The notes below the pieces were generated by a model that saw only the letters and a program-made list of their open reading frames with translations, did no database searches and had not been told where the DNA came from. Both the position numbers and the translations under genes were made by a program. A stretch of 64,000 bases of DNA from Pectobacterium cacticida (GTDB taxonomy: Bacteria; Pseudomonadota; Gammaproteobacteria; Enterobacterales; Enterobacteriaceae): positions 744,001 to 808,000 of the forward strand of contig NZ_CP133656.1 of NCBI RefSeq assembly GCF_036885195.1, written 5' to 3'. Position 1 is the first letter of the stretch; each line of letters starts with the position of its first letter. This document shows positions 35,181-44,277 of the stretch, piece by piece.

Positions 35181-35315
35181 AGAGCCTATGCCATCAGGAC
35201 TGTTCTACTTGCCATTTAGGCCCTGGGCAGTGCTCGAAATCCTCACGTAATCTGTGTATGCTCCGGTCTTTGCGCGCTGTCTATTACCAAACTGGCTGCG
35301 ACAATGACGCCTAAT
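35181..35315 (+). repeat. Dispersed repeat, copy A
   Basis: About 135 bases that recur at 43246-43379 with roughly 80% identity; shared words include GGGCAGTGCTCGAAAT, GCGCGCTGT, CCAAACTG and CAATGACGCCTA. No protein is encoded. It looks like an intergenic repeat family of unknown type. The flanking stretch 35051-35353 holds no gene. Confidence 0.75.
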
Positions 35316-35353
35316 ATTTAGCTGATTAGAAAAACAGGTAACCAAGGGAATGG

Positions 35354-35680
35354 ATGATGGATAAAAGAACATTAATCTTAAAATCAGGATTGAGTGTCAG
35401 GGAATTACTTCGCCTGAAAAATAAATATATTGAAACTAAAAATAAAGTTTACAGCAAAGAGAAAAAAATAAAAGACATCGAACCCTTTTCTGATTACATC
35501 TTGTTTGTATCACGTTTATCTTGGAGAGGTATGTTAATACCTTTCCTTTTACCACTATGTTTCGCTATTTATGATTATTATGAATATCGTATTATAATAA
35601 ATAGTATTAATTTTTTATTCTTATTTATGGGGTTATGTTTCTATGCGTTTTCAAATCAAAGGGGGGTTATTTTAAGGTAA
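35354..35680 (+). CDS. Hypothetical small membrane protein
   Basis: Unrecognised 108-aa protein. The N-terminal half is basic and charged with a coiled-coil-like KNKYIETKNKVYSKEKKIKD, the C-terminal half has two hydrophobic segments (about 60-78 and 84-102). The gene is AT-rich, unlike its high-GC island neighbours, which suggests separate acquisition. GGGAATGGATG before the start is a weak ribosome site. No function is proposed. Confidence 0.5.
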   Translation: MMDKRTLILKSGLSVRELLRLKNKYIETKNKVYSKEKKIKDIEPFSDYILFVSRLSWRGMLIPFLLPLCFAIYDYYEYRIIINSINFLFLFMGLCFYAFSNQRGVILR

Positions 35681-35809
35681 AAATGATAACAATAGCTAAA
35701 TTAATGTATCTCAGAATTCGTGAAATTTTAAATCACCCCAAAAATTTTTAAAAAAAGAACAATTATAGAAATAGCAATGCGATGAGATATTGCTATTTCT
35801 AATTGATTC

Positions 35810-36262
35810 CTATCTGTCACCTAGTAGGTAGTTTTCGTTTGAGAATTCAGCATGTACTTTTTTAATTGAGCTTCCGACCATATATATTTTCATGAATTTG
35901 TTGGCGGCAGTAAATTTAGGGCTGTAGTCTTTATCTATATAACGAAATAATTTCGTCGTTCTTGGTTTATCAAGAAAACCTCTGGATGCAAGCCTAGTTG
36001 GATTTTCTATTAACACTGGCATTCTTAAAGCTGCAAAGCCAGAGAGTGATACATCTCCTACATTACACCCCCACCTGGTCGTGGCTCCAACCGTCAATGC
36101 GCCGCCTGTATGGACGGGGAATCCCATGTTCTTCCTAAAGGAGATTCCCATGGACCGTCCCTCAGCAAATCCATGATGCCTTCGCTTGTCGCAGGCGATG
36201 TGCCGCGCAACGTGAGGTCGTTCACGCCAGCACGGCGTCCAGGTGCGTTCGCTGTGGTTCAA
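35810..36262 (-). CDS. Hypothetical ORF fused to insertion-sequence debris
   Basis: A 150-codon frame. The N-terminal part up to about residue 60 reads across sequence that looks like the flank of the transposase remnant on the other strand, and the C-terminal part (FLDKPRTTKLFRYIDKD onward) is AT-rich and of different composition. It therefore seems to be a chance fusion of a truncated island gene and IS sequence. No family is recognised; it may not be expressed. Confidence 0.3.
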   Translation of the reverse strand: MNHSERTWTPCWRERPHVARHIACDKRRHHGFAEGRSMGISFRKNMGFPVHTGGALTVGATTRWGCNVGDVSLSGFAALRMPVLIENPTRLASRGFLDKPRTTKLFRYIDKDYSPKFTAANKFMKIYMVGSSIKKVHAEFSNENYLLGDR

Positions 36263-36650
36263 ACCTAGCCGATCGTGTACTACATATGCCGCAGTGGTTC
36301 ATGGTGAGCAATCCGGCCATAGAAGAGACACTGCACGATGTGCCTGGACGGGGCGGCTGGGATGCCCGGTTGCCTGACGAGAGCACCATTTTGCGGTTCC
36401 GGCACGTACTAGAGAAGCATCATTTGGCCGAGCGGATCCCGGCCACGGTCAACACGATTCTGAGTGCCCGCGACTTGATACTGCGCAGCGCACGGTGGTC
36501 GATGCTACCCTGAGCTCGGCCTTTAATTCGACCAAAAATGCCAGCGGCCAGCGAGATCCCGAGATGAAGCAGAGCTACAAAGATCAGCAATGGTACTTCT
36601 GCAAGAAAGCGCACATTGGGGTGGATGCCTACCCTAAGACCATTAATCCT
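36262..36650 (+). pseudogene. IS5-family transposase remnant
   Basis: Pieces of an IS5-type transposase in more than one frame: PQWFMVSNPAIEETLHDVP, GGWDARLPDESTILRFRHVLEKHHLAE, then VVDATLSSAFNSTKNASGQR, DPEMKQSYKDQQWYF and KKAHIGVDAYP. The DDE domain is incomplete, with internal deletion and frame changes. It marks the left flank of the MFS/dehydrogenase cargo. Confidence 0.8.
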
Positions 36651-37860
36651 GCTCTCGTTCATCTCGGGAAGCATCGCTAGCCTTGCGAAGCATGACACTG
36701 CGCACCGCAATGCATAGTGCGACAGCACTCATCGCTGCCAGTAGAGCGCATACTGCCACCCAGTAACCGTGGTTCCAGGCCAGAATGCCCAAAGCCGTAC
36801 CCAGTGCCCCGCCCATGAAGAAACTGGCGATATAGACGGTATTGATTCGGCTGTTCGCGAGCGGGTCCAAGGCATAGATTTGGGCAAGACTGCTGACCTG
36901 TGTGGTTTGCATGCCCACATCGATCACTATCGTGGCGAGTACCAGTAGCGATAGGGATTCGCGGCCAATAGCGGCAAGTAGTGTTCCCAAGAGCAACGTG
37001 GTCAGAGTGGCCAGTTGCATGCTTGATGGGTGGATCCGGTCGGCCATTTTTCCCGCAAAAGGTGAAAGGACGGCACCCGCCATGGCAGCGATACCGAACA
37101 ACCCGATCCTCCATGCATCAAAGCCAAACGCGGATTCAAGCTGAAAAGTCAGCGTTGTCCAGTACGCGCAGAAAACGCCAAAGGTCAGGGCACCAAGGAT
37201 GGAAACGCGGCGGAGGGTGGCAAACCGGGTCCACTGAGCCGCCGTGGATGCCAGGAGTTTGAGATAGGGAGGACCCTGACGTCTCCCTTCAGCAGGTATG
37301 ACAACGGCGATGAGAATAGCCACGCAGGCTGCGGCGATCGCCGAAAGTTCGAAAATGATGCGCCACCCCCACGTGTCGGCCACGATGCCAGCGACGATTC
37401 GGGCAGACAATATCCCCATCAATGTGCCGGTGAACACGAGACTGACCACCTGACCACGGCGCTCTGGCGATGCCAACGTAGCGGCTAGCGGTACCACGAC
37501 CTGGACAGACGTCGCGGAGACGCCGACAAGAAATGCGCAGATGCGAAGCGCCATGAGACTTGGTGCCATGCTAAACGAGGCCAGGGCCAGGAAAAGCATG
37601 ATTTCCAAGGCAATGACCAGGCGCTTGCGATCATACAGATCTCCAAGCGGCGCGACAAAGATCAAGCCGATGGCGAAACCTGCCTGAGCAAGGAGGGGGA
37701 CCGAGCCGGCCTCCGCGCTGCTTGCGCCAAACGTCGCCGCCATGGCACCGAGGATAGGCTGGCTGTAGTAGAGGTTGGCAATCGTCGTGCCGGTCGCGAT
37801 CGCCATGGTTAACACCTGCGAACGGGTAAGCGTCGTTTTGGGTGCGAGGATGGATGTCAT
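36643..37860 (-). CDS. MFS transporter (YnfM/Bcr-type drug or metabolite efflux)
   Basis: 405-aa major facilitator protein with twelve hydrophobic helices. Seen: ATGTTIANLYYSQPILG in helix 1, the loop APLGDLYDRKRLV, and VFTGTLMGILSARIVAGIVADTWGWR, typical of the YnfM/arabinose-efflux-like subgroup. The C-terminal 20 residues overlap the transposase remnant. The gene is GC-rich relative to the core genome and pairs with the aldehyde dehydrogenase upstream, so it probably handles the dehydrogenase substrate or product; this is inference. Confidence 0.85.
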   Translation of the reverse strand: MTSILAPKTTLTRSQVLTMAIATGTTIANLYYSQPILGAMAATFGASSAEAGSVPLLAQAGFAIGLIFVAPLGDLYDRKRLVIALEIMLFLALASFSMAPSLMALRICAFLVGVSATSVQVVVPLAATLASPERRGQVVSLVFTGTLMGILSARIVAGIVADTWGWRIIFELSAIAAACVAILIAVVIPAEGRRQGPPYLKLLASTAAQWTRFATLRRVSILGALTFGVFCAYWTTLTFQLESAFGFDAWRIGLFGIAAMAGAVLSPFAGKMADRIHPSSMQLATLTTLLLGTLLAAIGRESLSLLVLATIVIDVGMQTTQVSSLAQIYALDPLANSRINTVYIASFFMGGALGTALGILAWNHGYWVAVCALLAAMSAVALCIAVRSVMLRKASDASRDEREQD

Positions 37861-37936
37861 GATGAGGTCCACAAAAAATGCGCCGCCCTCAGCTGAGTGC
37901 CGAAGGCGGCGGTGAATGAGATAATCGACGATTAAG

Positions 37937-39316
37937 TTATTTGTCGAGCGCGGCCATCAGCGTGTATTTGACGCTCACGTATTCTTCAATGCCGTAGTGG
38001 CTGCCTTCGCGACCGTAGCCAGACTGCTTGACACCGCCGAATGGCACCGACTCCGTGCCAACCGATCCGCTGTTCAGGACGACCATGCCTGCCTTGATTT
38101 CACGCGACAGCCGGAAGGCCCGACCGAGGGCCGAGGTGTAGGCATACGCAACAAGCCCGTACTCCGTGTCATTTGCGCGCTGAATCACTTCGTCTTCGGA
38201 AGCAAACCGGTACAGCGGGAAAACCGGCCCGAATATTTCCGTGGTACGAACCTGCGCGTCGTCGGGAACATTCGTCAGGATGGTCGGCTTGTAGAACAAC
38301 GACTCCGGTCTGGCCAATTCCCCGCCCGAAAGAAGGCTGGCACCGCGCTTGACGGCGTCGGCAACCAGGGCGTCGACCTTGTTGACGGCCGATTGATTGA
38401 TGAGGGGACCGACCACGAATTCTTCCTGAAGACCTTGATCGACACGGATGCGCTCCACCGCCACCTTCAACTTCTCGGCAAAGGTGTCGTAGATCGCATC
38501 CTGTACGTATACGCGGTTCGGCGATATACATACTTGACCGGAGTTGCGTAGCTTGGCCGCCACAAGCCCCGTCACGGCGTCATCGATATCGACATCGTCG
38601 AAAACGATGAACGGGGCATTGCCGCCCAGTTCCATGGTCATCTTCTTGAGCGTATCGGCACTATTGCGCGCCAGAAGCTTACCTACATTCGTCGATCCGG
38701 TGAACGAGATCTTCTGGATGCGCGCGTCGTTCGTAAACGCCTCGCCGATCGTCTTCGGGTCGCCCGTCACCATCTCAAACACACCCTCCGGGATACCTGC
38801 TTCACGTGCATATTCGAGCAGCTTATAGGCGGTCAACGGCGTTTCCTCCGAAGGCTTGATGATCATCGTGCAACCAGCGGCAAGCGCCGTGGCGACCTTG
38901 CGCGTGATCATCATGAACGGGAAGTTCCACGGCGTGATGGCGGCCGTGGGGCCCACCGGTTCCTTCGTCACGATCACCGCGGCATTCTGGGCATGCGTTG
39001 GAATCGTGTCACCGTAGACGCGCTTGGCTTCCTCGGCGTACCACTCAACGAAGCCTAGCCCATAGGCAATCTCGCCCATCGCCTCGGTGAGGCACTTGCC
39101 GTTTTCCTTCACCATCAGTTCGGCGAAGATACGGCGATCGGCGCTGACCAGTTCGAACCAGCGACGCAATTTTGCGCCACGTTCTTTCGCCAGCATCCGC
39201 GACCACGCAGGAAAAGCGTCGCAGGTCCGGTCGATAGCGGCGAGCACCTCATCGGTGCTCATTTCGGGGGCTTCGCCGACGACACTGCCATCGGCGGGGT
39301 TGTAAACCTTGATCAT
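37937..39316 (-). CDS. NAD(P)-dependent aldehyde dehydrogenase (succinate-semialdehyde type)
   Basis: 459-aa aldehyde dehydrogenase. Motifs: ITPWNFPFMMITRKV, the Rossmann FTGSTNVGKLL, the general base in ELGGNAPFIVFDDVD, and the catalytic Cys in NSGQVCISPNRVYV; C-terminal PFGGVKQSGYGREGS. This is closest in style to GabD/Sad succinate-semialdehyde dehydrogenases. The ATG at 39316 follows AAGGAG with good spacing. It is divergent from a LysR regulator, the standard layout for regulator and target. The precise aldehyde is unknown. Confidence 0.9.
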   Translation of the reverse strand: MIKVYNPADGSVVGEAPEMSTDEVLAAIDRTCDAFPAWSRMLAKERGAKLRRWFELVSADRRIFAELMVKENGKCLTEAMGEIAYGLGFVEWYAEEAKRVYGDTIPTHAQNAAVIVTKEPVGPTAAITPWNFPFMMITRKVATALAAGCTMIIKPSEETPLTAYKLLEYAREAGIPEGVFEMVTGDPKTIGEAFTNDARIQKISFTGSTNVGKLLARNSADTLKKMTMELGGNAPFIVFDDVDIDDAVTGLVAAKLRNSGQVCISPNRVYVQDAIYDTFAEKLKVAVERIRVDQGLQEEFVVGPLINQSAVNKVDALVADAVKRGASLLSGGELARPESLFYKPTILTNVPDDAQVRTTEIFGPVFPLYRFASEDEVIQRANDTEYGLVAYAYTSALGRAFRLSREIKAGMVVLNSGSVGTESVPFGGVKQSGYGREGSHYGIEEYVSVKYTLMAALDK

Positions 39317-39411
39317 TCTAAAACTCCTTGAAGAGATGTTTTCCACCGCAGGACTGCGGCGTTGGCAGAAGTATCAGGCTTGGCGGTTCAGGGGACAATC
39401 GATTATACTTG

Positions 39412-39424
39412 CTCAATCATTGAG
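39412..39424. promoter_or_regulatory. Candidate LysR operator in divergent promoter region
   Basis: CTCAATCATTGAG, a perfect palindrome around a central C, lies between the divergent aldehyde dehydrogenase and LysR genes, close to the LysR start. This is the expected type and place for a LysR-type regulator site. Confidence 0.45.
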
Positions 39425-39439
39425 TTTTTGGAAACTATC

Positions 39440-40324
39440 ATGCGCTCCCTTCCACCGCTTAATGCCTTGGTCGCCTTCGAGGCCGTGGCCCGCACAGGTT
39501 CGGTCGCTTTGGCCGCTGAGGAATTGTTTGTGACGCCTGGCGCTGTCAGTCGACAGATCAAGGTGCTCGACGAGTTTTTCGAAACCAGCCTCTTCGAACA
39601 CCAGGGGCGTGGGCTTGCACTTTCCGTCGCGGGGGCCATGTACTTCAAACAGATAACCTCGCACTTGGAAGGGATCCGCAAAGCTACCGCAAAATTGCTT
39701 AACGATGGCGTCCGTTCAATTGTGCGCGTGCATTCATACACGACGTTCGCAACCCGCTGGTTGATTCCGCGGCTCAGCACATTTCAGGTTACCCACCCGC
39801 AGATCGAGGTTCGTCTGACTACGTCGTCCGACTGGGGTACGGGTGCCGACTGCGATGCTTCGGTCCGCTTGGGCAACGGGCATTGGCCCGGCTATGAATC
39901 GACGAAGCTGGTGAGCAATGTGCTCGTGCTGGTTTGTGCTCCGTCCCTCGTGCAGCGAAGTCGTCCAGTGGACCCTGTTTGGCTTTCGGAACAGACGCTT
40001 TTGCAGGTCAGCTCCCGTTCGAGCGACTGGGACGCATGGTGTCGTGCGGTGGGCGTCGATCCTTCCACGATGAGCCGGCAACGCGTGTTCGAAAGTTCCG
40101 CCGTTGCGTATGAGGCAGCGCAGGACGGTCTTGGGGTGATCGTCGCCCAGGAAGTGCTGATTGAGGCGGAACTCGCCTCAGGCCGACTGATCGCGCCATT
40201 CGATCTGCGCGTCGACAGAGACGACGAGACTTACTATCTGGTGATTGACAACGCCCGCCGCCGCCGCCGCGCGCTCATCGAACTCCGTGAGGCGCTGTGC
40301 GCTTCGGAGACGCGAAATGCCTGA
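39440..40324 (+). CDS. LysR-family transcriptional regulator (GcvA-like)
   Basis: 294-aa regulator. The N-terminal winged helix-turn-helix is PLNALVAFEAVARTGSVALA followed by AEELFVTPGAVSRQIKVLDE, and the C-terminal effector domain resembles the GcvA group (RWLIPRLSTFQVTHPQIEVRL, ATGRL-like ASGRLIAPF). The ATG at 39440 was chosen because the family begins at this point; upstream open codons are in the promoter region. It probably controls the divergent aldehyde dehydrogenase-transporter pair. Confidence 0.9.
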   Translation: MRSLPPLNALVAFEAVARTGSVALAAEELFVTPGAVSRQIKVLDEFFETSLFEHQGRGLALSVAGAMYFKQITSHLEGIRKATAKLLNDGVRSIVRVHSYTTFATRWLIPRLSTFQVTHPQIEVRLTTSSDWGTGADCDASVRLGNGHWPGYESTKLVSNVLVLVCAPSLVQRSRPVDPVWLSEQTLLQVSSRSSDWDAWCRAVGVDPSTMSRQRVFESSAVAYEAAQDGLGVIVAQEVLIEAELASGRLIAPFDLRVDRDDETYYLVIDNARRRRRALIELREALCASETRNA

Positions 40325-40717
40325 GCTGAATTTTCCAGGGCCACCCGTTCGCGCCCGATAATCCCCCTTTCTTAGCAATTGCCAAAGGTGGAACTATACG
40401 ACCAAGGCCAACTTCTACATTGGCGTGATGTCTACATTAGGCGTAATGTCGCCAAGCCAGTCGAGGCGATCGGCACAGTTCAGCATCATCCGACCGCATG
40501 GCTTCGCGTACTTGGCGTGGTTGTCGGATGAGCTGACCTTGGGCTTGAACAGATCCGCGCCCATGAATTCGATAGACACGTGCAGCTTTGGTGCCAGATA
40601 CTTGCTCGACGGCCCGAGCCTGCGGAAGGCGCCCTGATGCAGGTTGAAGTTAACCAGTACTGTCGCATTTGAACAAGCTCTGTCAGTTGGCAATGTCCCC
40701 GAATGTCCGCGCACAGA
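40325..40717. other. Degenerate island sequence without an identifiable gene
   Basis: The minus strand is open at 40415-40714 and would encode a protein containing LHQGAFRRLGPSSKYLAP and IEFMGADLFKPKVSSSD, but I recognise no family, start context or domain. It is probably gene debris between the LysR gene and a second LysR fragment. Confidence 0.35.
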
Positions 40718-40852
40718 TCATCGTTGTAAATCTGTTCTGCTTTCGCCAGGGAGGTCGGCCCGCTGTGCCAACTTGATGAAATCGACGAACGCGCGCAAGG
40801 GCGGTGGTACAAGGCGGTGGCCCGAGTAATGGCCGGACACAGTGTGTCGAAA
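40718..40852 (-). pseudogene. C-terminal fragment of a LysR-family regulator
   Basis: The frame ends at TGA (40718-40720) and encodes HTVSGHYSGHRLVPPPLRAF then VDFIKLAQRADLPGE, the typical last segment of LysR effector domains. No N-terminal part is present. It is left over from another island gene, close to the right attachment repeat. Confidence 0.75.
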
Positions 40853-40895
40853 CCTAAAAAACCATTTTAATCAAAGGCTTTGTTGTGTGAATTTG

Positions 40896-40963
40896 TTCCC
40901 TTCACTCGCTACAGAAATACCTTCTCTGAAGTTCCCCAAAGTCCACAAAATCTAGTCATCACA
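40896..40963 (+). repeat. Right attachment repeat (attR) of the tRNA-Gly island
   Basis: Direct repeat of 34766-34833, containing the end of tRNA-Gly (TTCCCTTCACTCGCT) but with CCA changed to ACA, so it could not replace the tRNA. It bounds an island of about 6.1 kb. The spacer 40964-41301 after it carries no recognisable gene. Confidence 0.88.
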
Positions 40964-41301
40964 AGGGTTCACGCGAATTCTCTATCGCTCAGGGAAAACC
41001 CACGTCTATCTAAATCTACGTCTCAATGTGTATAGGACATGAGGACATCTGAAATCCTATATACATTCGCTCTCAATACAGGTAGGAAACTATACACATG
41101 CCGCAGACAGACCCTGAGATCCGCCAGAAATGCTTATTGTGGACCACACCGGTTTTCTGGGCGCAAATTTAACCTAGGAGCTCAGGCTGCATATCAGTTT
41201 GTTGTCCTGGAAAACCTCCCTATAATCATGGGAGCAGTAAAGGATTCTCCCTATTAGCCGTTATGCGAACGGCGTGTCAATGACTTGCTCAAGGAAAAAA
41301 T

Positions 41302-42672
41302 ATGACAACAGTATCTCGCCGGACATTCCTGTATTATTCCCTCGCATTATTAACCATGCCGTTGACGCGGTCGGTCGCGCAAACTGTTGCCACCCCAACC
41401 GTCCTCGATGGAGTCAGGCTGGTTGATGGCCTAGGGGGAACGCCTGTAGAGAACGCGCGTATAGTCATCGCCGATGGACGCATCGCAGCCATCGGGCCAT
41501 CACAGCAAGTGGCGATACCTTTAACTGCCCGGGTCATCCCTGTTAATGGTGGCACTGTCATACCGGGCCTCATCTCTGATCACGTGCACCTCGGCGGTTA
41601 TGATGGCCTGGTTGCAGGGCCGTCTGCGCAAAATGCCGATAATATACTGAAACAGCTCAATGTTTACCTGTCATATGGCGTTACGACGGTTGCCTCAATG
41701 GGAACCAATGGTGCGCTCGTCTACGACCTGCGTTCTCGCCTGAGCGCGGGTTCAGTTTCCGGGGCTGATATTCTGGTTGCGGATCATGGGATTGGCGTTC
41801 CTAATGGCGCGCCACCTGCGCCGCTAGGTCCAGACCAACTTGACCGTCCGGCTTCGGTGCAAGAAGCCCGGCAGGCAGTGCGTGCGGCGGCGGCGCGAGG
41901 CACGAACTTTATCAAGCTCTGGCTTGATGATTTTCAGGGACTCAAACTCGTCAAGATGTCGCCGGAAATCTATCGGGCCGCAATCGATGAGGCGCACAAA
42001 AACAACCTCTGTGCCTTTGTTCATATCCACTATCTGGATGACGCGAAAGACGTGTTGCGTGCTGGAGCTGACGTGCTCGCACACGGTGTGCGGGATAAGG
42101 CGATCGATGGCGAATTCATTGAATTGATGCGCAAAAACAATGCCTGGTACATTCCAACGTTGACCGTAGATGAGGCATTCTATTTATTTGCCGAGCAGCC
42201 ACAGGTTCTGCAAGACCCGTTTGTACGTAAGGCGCTGCACCCTGATTTGCTGAAACAATATGAAAGTGAAGAATGGCGCACTAAGCAGATCTCCAATCCA
42301 AAGGCTTTGTCAAGTTGGCATAGTGGGCTTGCTGTAAACCAGCAGAATACAAAAACAGCTATTGAAAACGGCTTGAACGTTGGATTCGGCACTGATTCAG
42401 GTGCGATGCCGTTGCGCGTTCCTGGATTTGCTGAACACCGGGAACTGGAACTTTTGGTAGAAAGTGGTATTTCACCTCTGCAGGCTCTGACGTTGGCTAC
42501 GGGTAAAGCCGCACAGGCATTGAAATTGGAGGATCGCGGCGTATTGGCTGTTGGAAAACGTGCCGACCTCGTTGTGATTGATGGTAACCCCATCAAGAAT
42601 ATCAGTGATACGCGCCGTATTCGTTCTGTGTGGAAAGCTGGCACAGAGGTTTCTGGCCTATCCTTGACGTAG
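41302..42672 (+). CDS. Tat-exported metal-dependent amidohydrolase
   Basis: 456-aa amidohydrolase of the imidazolonepropionase/prolidase-like group. The N-terminus MTTVSRRTFLYYSLALL is a twin-arginine signal (S-R-R-x-F-L) cleaved near SVAQ, so it probably acts in the periplasm. Metal-site motifs are GLISDHVHLGG (HxH), a Lys in NFIKLWLDDF, His in CAFVHIHYLD and LAHGVRD, and the terminal Asp in VGFGTDSGAM. A C-terminal GKRADLVVIDGNP is typical. AAGGAAA precedes the ATG. The substrate cannot be told. It lies outside the tRNA-Gly repeats. Confidence 0.87.
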   Translation: MTTVSRRTFLYYSLALLTMPLTRSVAQTVATPTVLDGVRLVDGLGGTPVENARIVIADGRIAAIGPSQQVAIPLTARVIPVNGGTVIPGLISDHVHLGGYDGLVAGPSAQNADNILKQLNVYLSYGVTTVASMGTNGALVYDLRSRLSAGSVSGADILVADHGIGVPNGAPPAPLGPDQLDRPASVQEARQAVRAAAARGTNFIKLWLDDFQGLKLVKMSPEIYRAAIDEAHKNNLCAFVHIHYLDDAKDVLRAGADVLAHGVRDKAIDGEFIELMRKNNAWYIPTLTVDEAFYLFAEQPQVLQDPFVRKALHPDLLKQYESEEWRTKQISNPKALSSWHSGLAVNQQNTKTAIENGLNVGFGTDSGAMPLRVPGFAEHRELELLVESGISPLQALTLATGKAAQALKLEDRGVLAVGKRADLVVIDGNPIKNISDTRRIRSVWKAGTEVSGLSLT

Positions 42673-42851
42673 TGCTCATCTTGCTTTCAAATCAGTCAAT
42701 GAAAGTAAGCTCACGATGTCGAGATGCTCAGGAGTGTAAGCGAAGTATGTGGCGTCACGGCTTTAAAGGGGGAAGTCTGCCGCCGGTATGGGCAGCGTCG
42801 ATGTGAGAATAATTTCACGCTCAGATAAATTTTGTAAAGTGAGGAACGTTC

Positions 42852-43184
42852 GTGAATAGCTATATCTTGTTGGGCGGAGCTATCGTGGCTGAAGTCATCG
42901 GTACTACCTTTATGAAATACTCTGAAGGATTTACGCTTTTATGGCCATCAATCGTAACTATCCTTAGTTATTGCGCCGCCTTTTATCTCCTTTCTCAGAC
43001 GTTGAACACGATACCTACTGGCATTGCTTATGCTATTTGGTCCGGCGTAGGGATAGTGCTGATTAGCCTCGCTGGCTGGTTAATCAGTGGACAAAAACTT
43101 GATATCCCAGCTATTGCGGGTATGTTCCTTATCTGCGCTGGTGTTTTGGTTATTAATATCTTTTCCAAAGTATCACCACATTAG
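42852..43184 (+). CDS. Small multidrug resistance (SMR) efflux protein, EmrE-like
   Basis: 110-aa four-helix proton antiporter of cationic compounds. The essential membrane Glu is in helix 1 (GGAIVAEVIGTTFMKYSEGF), Tyr/Trp of the binding pocket in IAYAIWSGVGIVLI, and the C-terminal helix is MFLICAGVLVINIFS. The GTG at 42852 is preceded by GTGAGG. It is monocistronic, between the amidohydrolase and the end of the phn operon. EmrE-type function is firm by family; the natural substrate is unknown. Confidence 0.9.
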   Translation: MNSYILLGGAIVAEVIGTTFMKYSEGFTLLWPSIVTILSYCAAFYLLSQTLNTIPTGIAYAIWSGVGIVLISLAGWLISGQKLDIPAIAGMFLICAGVLVINIFSKVSPH

Positions 43185-43245
43185 ATATCGTCGACACGTA
43201 TTAGCAATCTGATACGTGTCGATAGCTATCCTCCCTCTCATCCTT

Positions 43246-43379
43246 AGAACCTATCCCTTAGGGCTATATTACGTGCCATTTTGGCCCAGGGCAGTGCTCG
43301 AAATCTCACGTACTCCGTGTACGCTCCGATTTCTGCGCGCTGTCCGTGACCAAACTGACTGCGCCAATGACGCCTACTG
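43246..43379 (+). repeat. Dispersed repeat, copy B
   Basis: Same orientation and about 80% identical to 35181-35315. It sits between the SMR gene and the convergent 3' end of the phn operon. The rest of 43185-43465 shows no gene. Confidence 0.75.
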
Positions 43380-43465
43380 TAATCCGTATTCCTGTCTGTG
43401 TCTGTGATAGAAGCATCGTTACCATTATTTGGGTAAATATGACGCTATTCCCGTCAATTCCATGA

Positions 43466-44239
43466 CTACAACCTCAATGCCAACCCATCGTAGGCCGCCC
43501 GGACATTTTGAGGCAGCAGCGTTTGTGTCTGGAGCCAGCTATCCAGCTCGTGGCCGATGTGGGTCAGGTACAACTGTTTGGGATTGAGTTGGGTTGAGAT
43601 CGCCAACGCGCATGTGACGTCATTGTGGTTACGCGGTGGAGACGATCGCGGGGGATGGCTGCAATCGACCACGGCATAGTCCAGCGAGTATGACGCGAGA
43701 AATTGAACGGTTTCAGGCGGCAATCCAATCGTATCGGTCAGGTAGGCCAGCGTATGCGTCGACGTTTGGATGAGGTAACCGTAAGTTAATTTGGAATGGA
43801 TTAAGGGCAGTGGCGTGAACCTGATGCCATCCAGTTCGAAGGGCTGGAACGGTATTAGCGGCGGCTGAAAATGCAATATTCCTGGGTGCTTAAAGAGATC
43901 GTCGCAGCCCGCGTCATCCGGTGGCCCAAAAACAGGAATACGCTCGCCATAGCCCCAGCGTAGGGGAAATAACCCCTGAACGTGATCCATATGATAGTGG
44001 GTCAGCAGAATATGCCGATCAGAATAAGGGAGCAGATACGGCGCTAGCTCCGGCAATCCGGCATCAATCAGGATGAGCCGGTATTTGGTTGTGAGTGCCG
44101 CACAGCAGGCACGGCGCCGCTTTTTTTCATCTTGCAGCGCCTGCTGGCAAACTTCACATTTACAGCCAAATGCGGGAACCTGCTGCGCGCTGCCGGTTCC
44201 CAGAAAGCGAAAAACGATCCCGTCACTATTTGCTGCCAT
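43466..44239 (-). CDS. phnP: Phosphoribosyl cyclic phosphodiesterase PhnP
   Basis: 257-aa metallo-beta-lactamase-fold enzyme that opens 5-phosphoribosyl 1,2-cyclic phosphate, the product of the C-P lyase step, to ribose 1,5-bisphosphate. Seen: FLGTGSAQQVPAFGCKCEVC with the cysteine pattern of the structural zinc, the metal motif LLTHYHMDHVQGL and the later LTHIGHELD. It is the last gene of the operon, 38 bases after phnN; phnO, present between these two in E. coli, is absent. Confidence 0.94.
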   Translation of the reverse strand: MAANSDGIVFRFLGTGSAQQVPAFGCKCEVCQQALQDEKKRRRACCAALTTKYRLILIDAGLPELAPYLLPYSDRHILLTHYHMDHVQGLFPLRWGYGERIPVFGPPDDAGCDDLFKHPGILHFQPPLIPFQPFELDGIRFTPLPLIHSKLTYGYLIQTSTHTLAYLTDTIGLPPETVQFLASYSLDYAVVDCSHPPRSSPPRNHNDVTCALAISTQLNPKQLYLTHIGHELDSWLQTQTLLPQNVRAAYDGLALRL

Positions 44240-44277
44240 CGGTTTTCTCCTGCTCTCCCGTGTGTTTTCCGCTCGAT

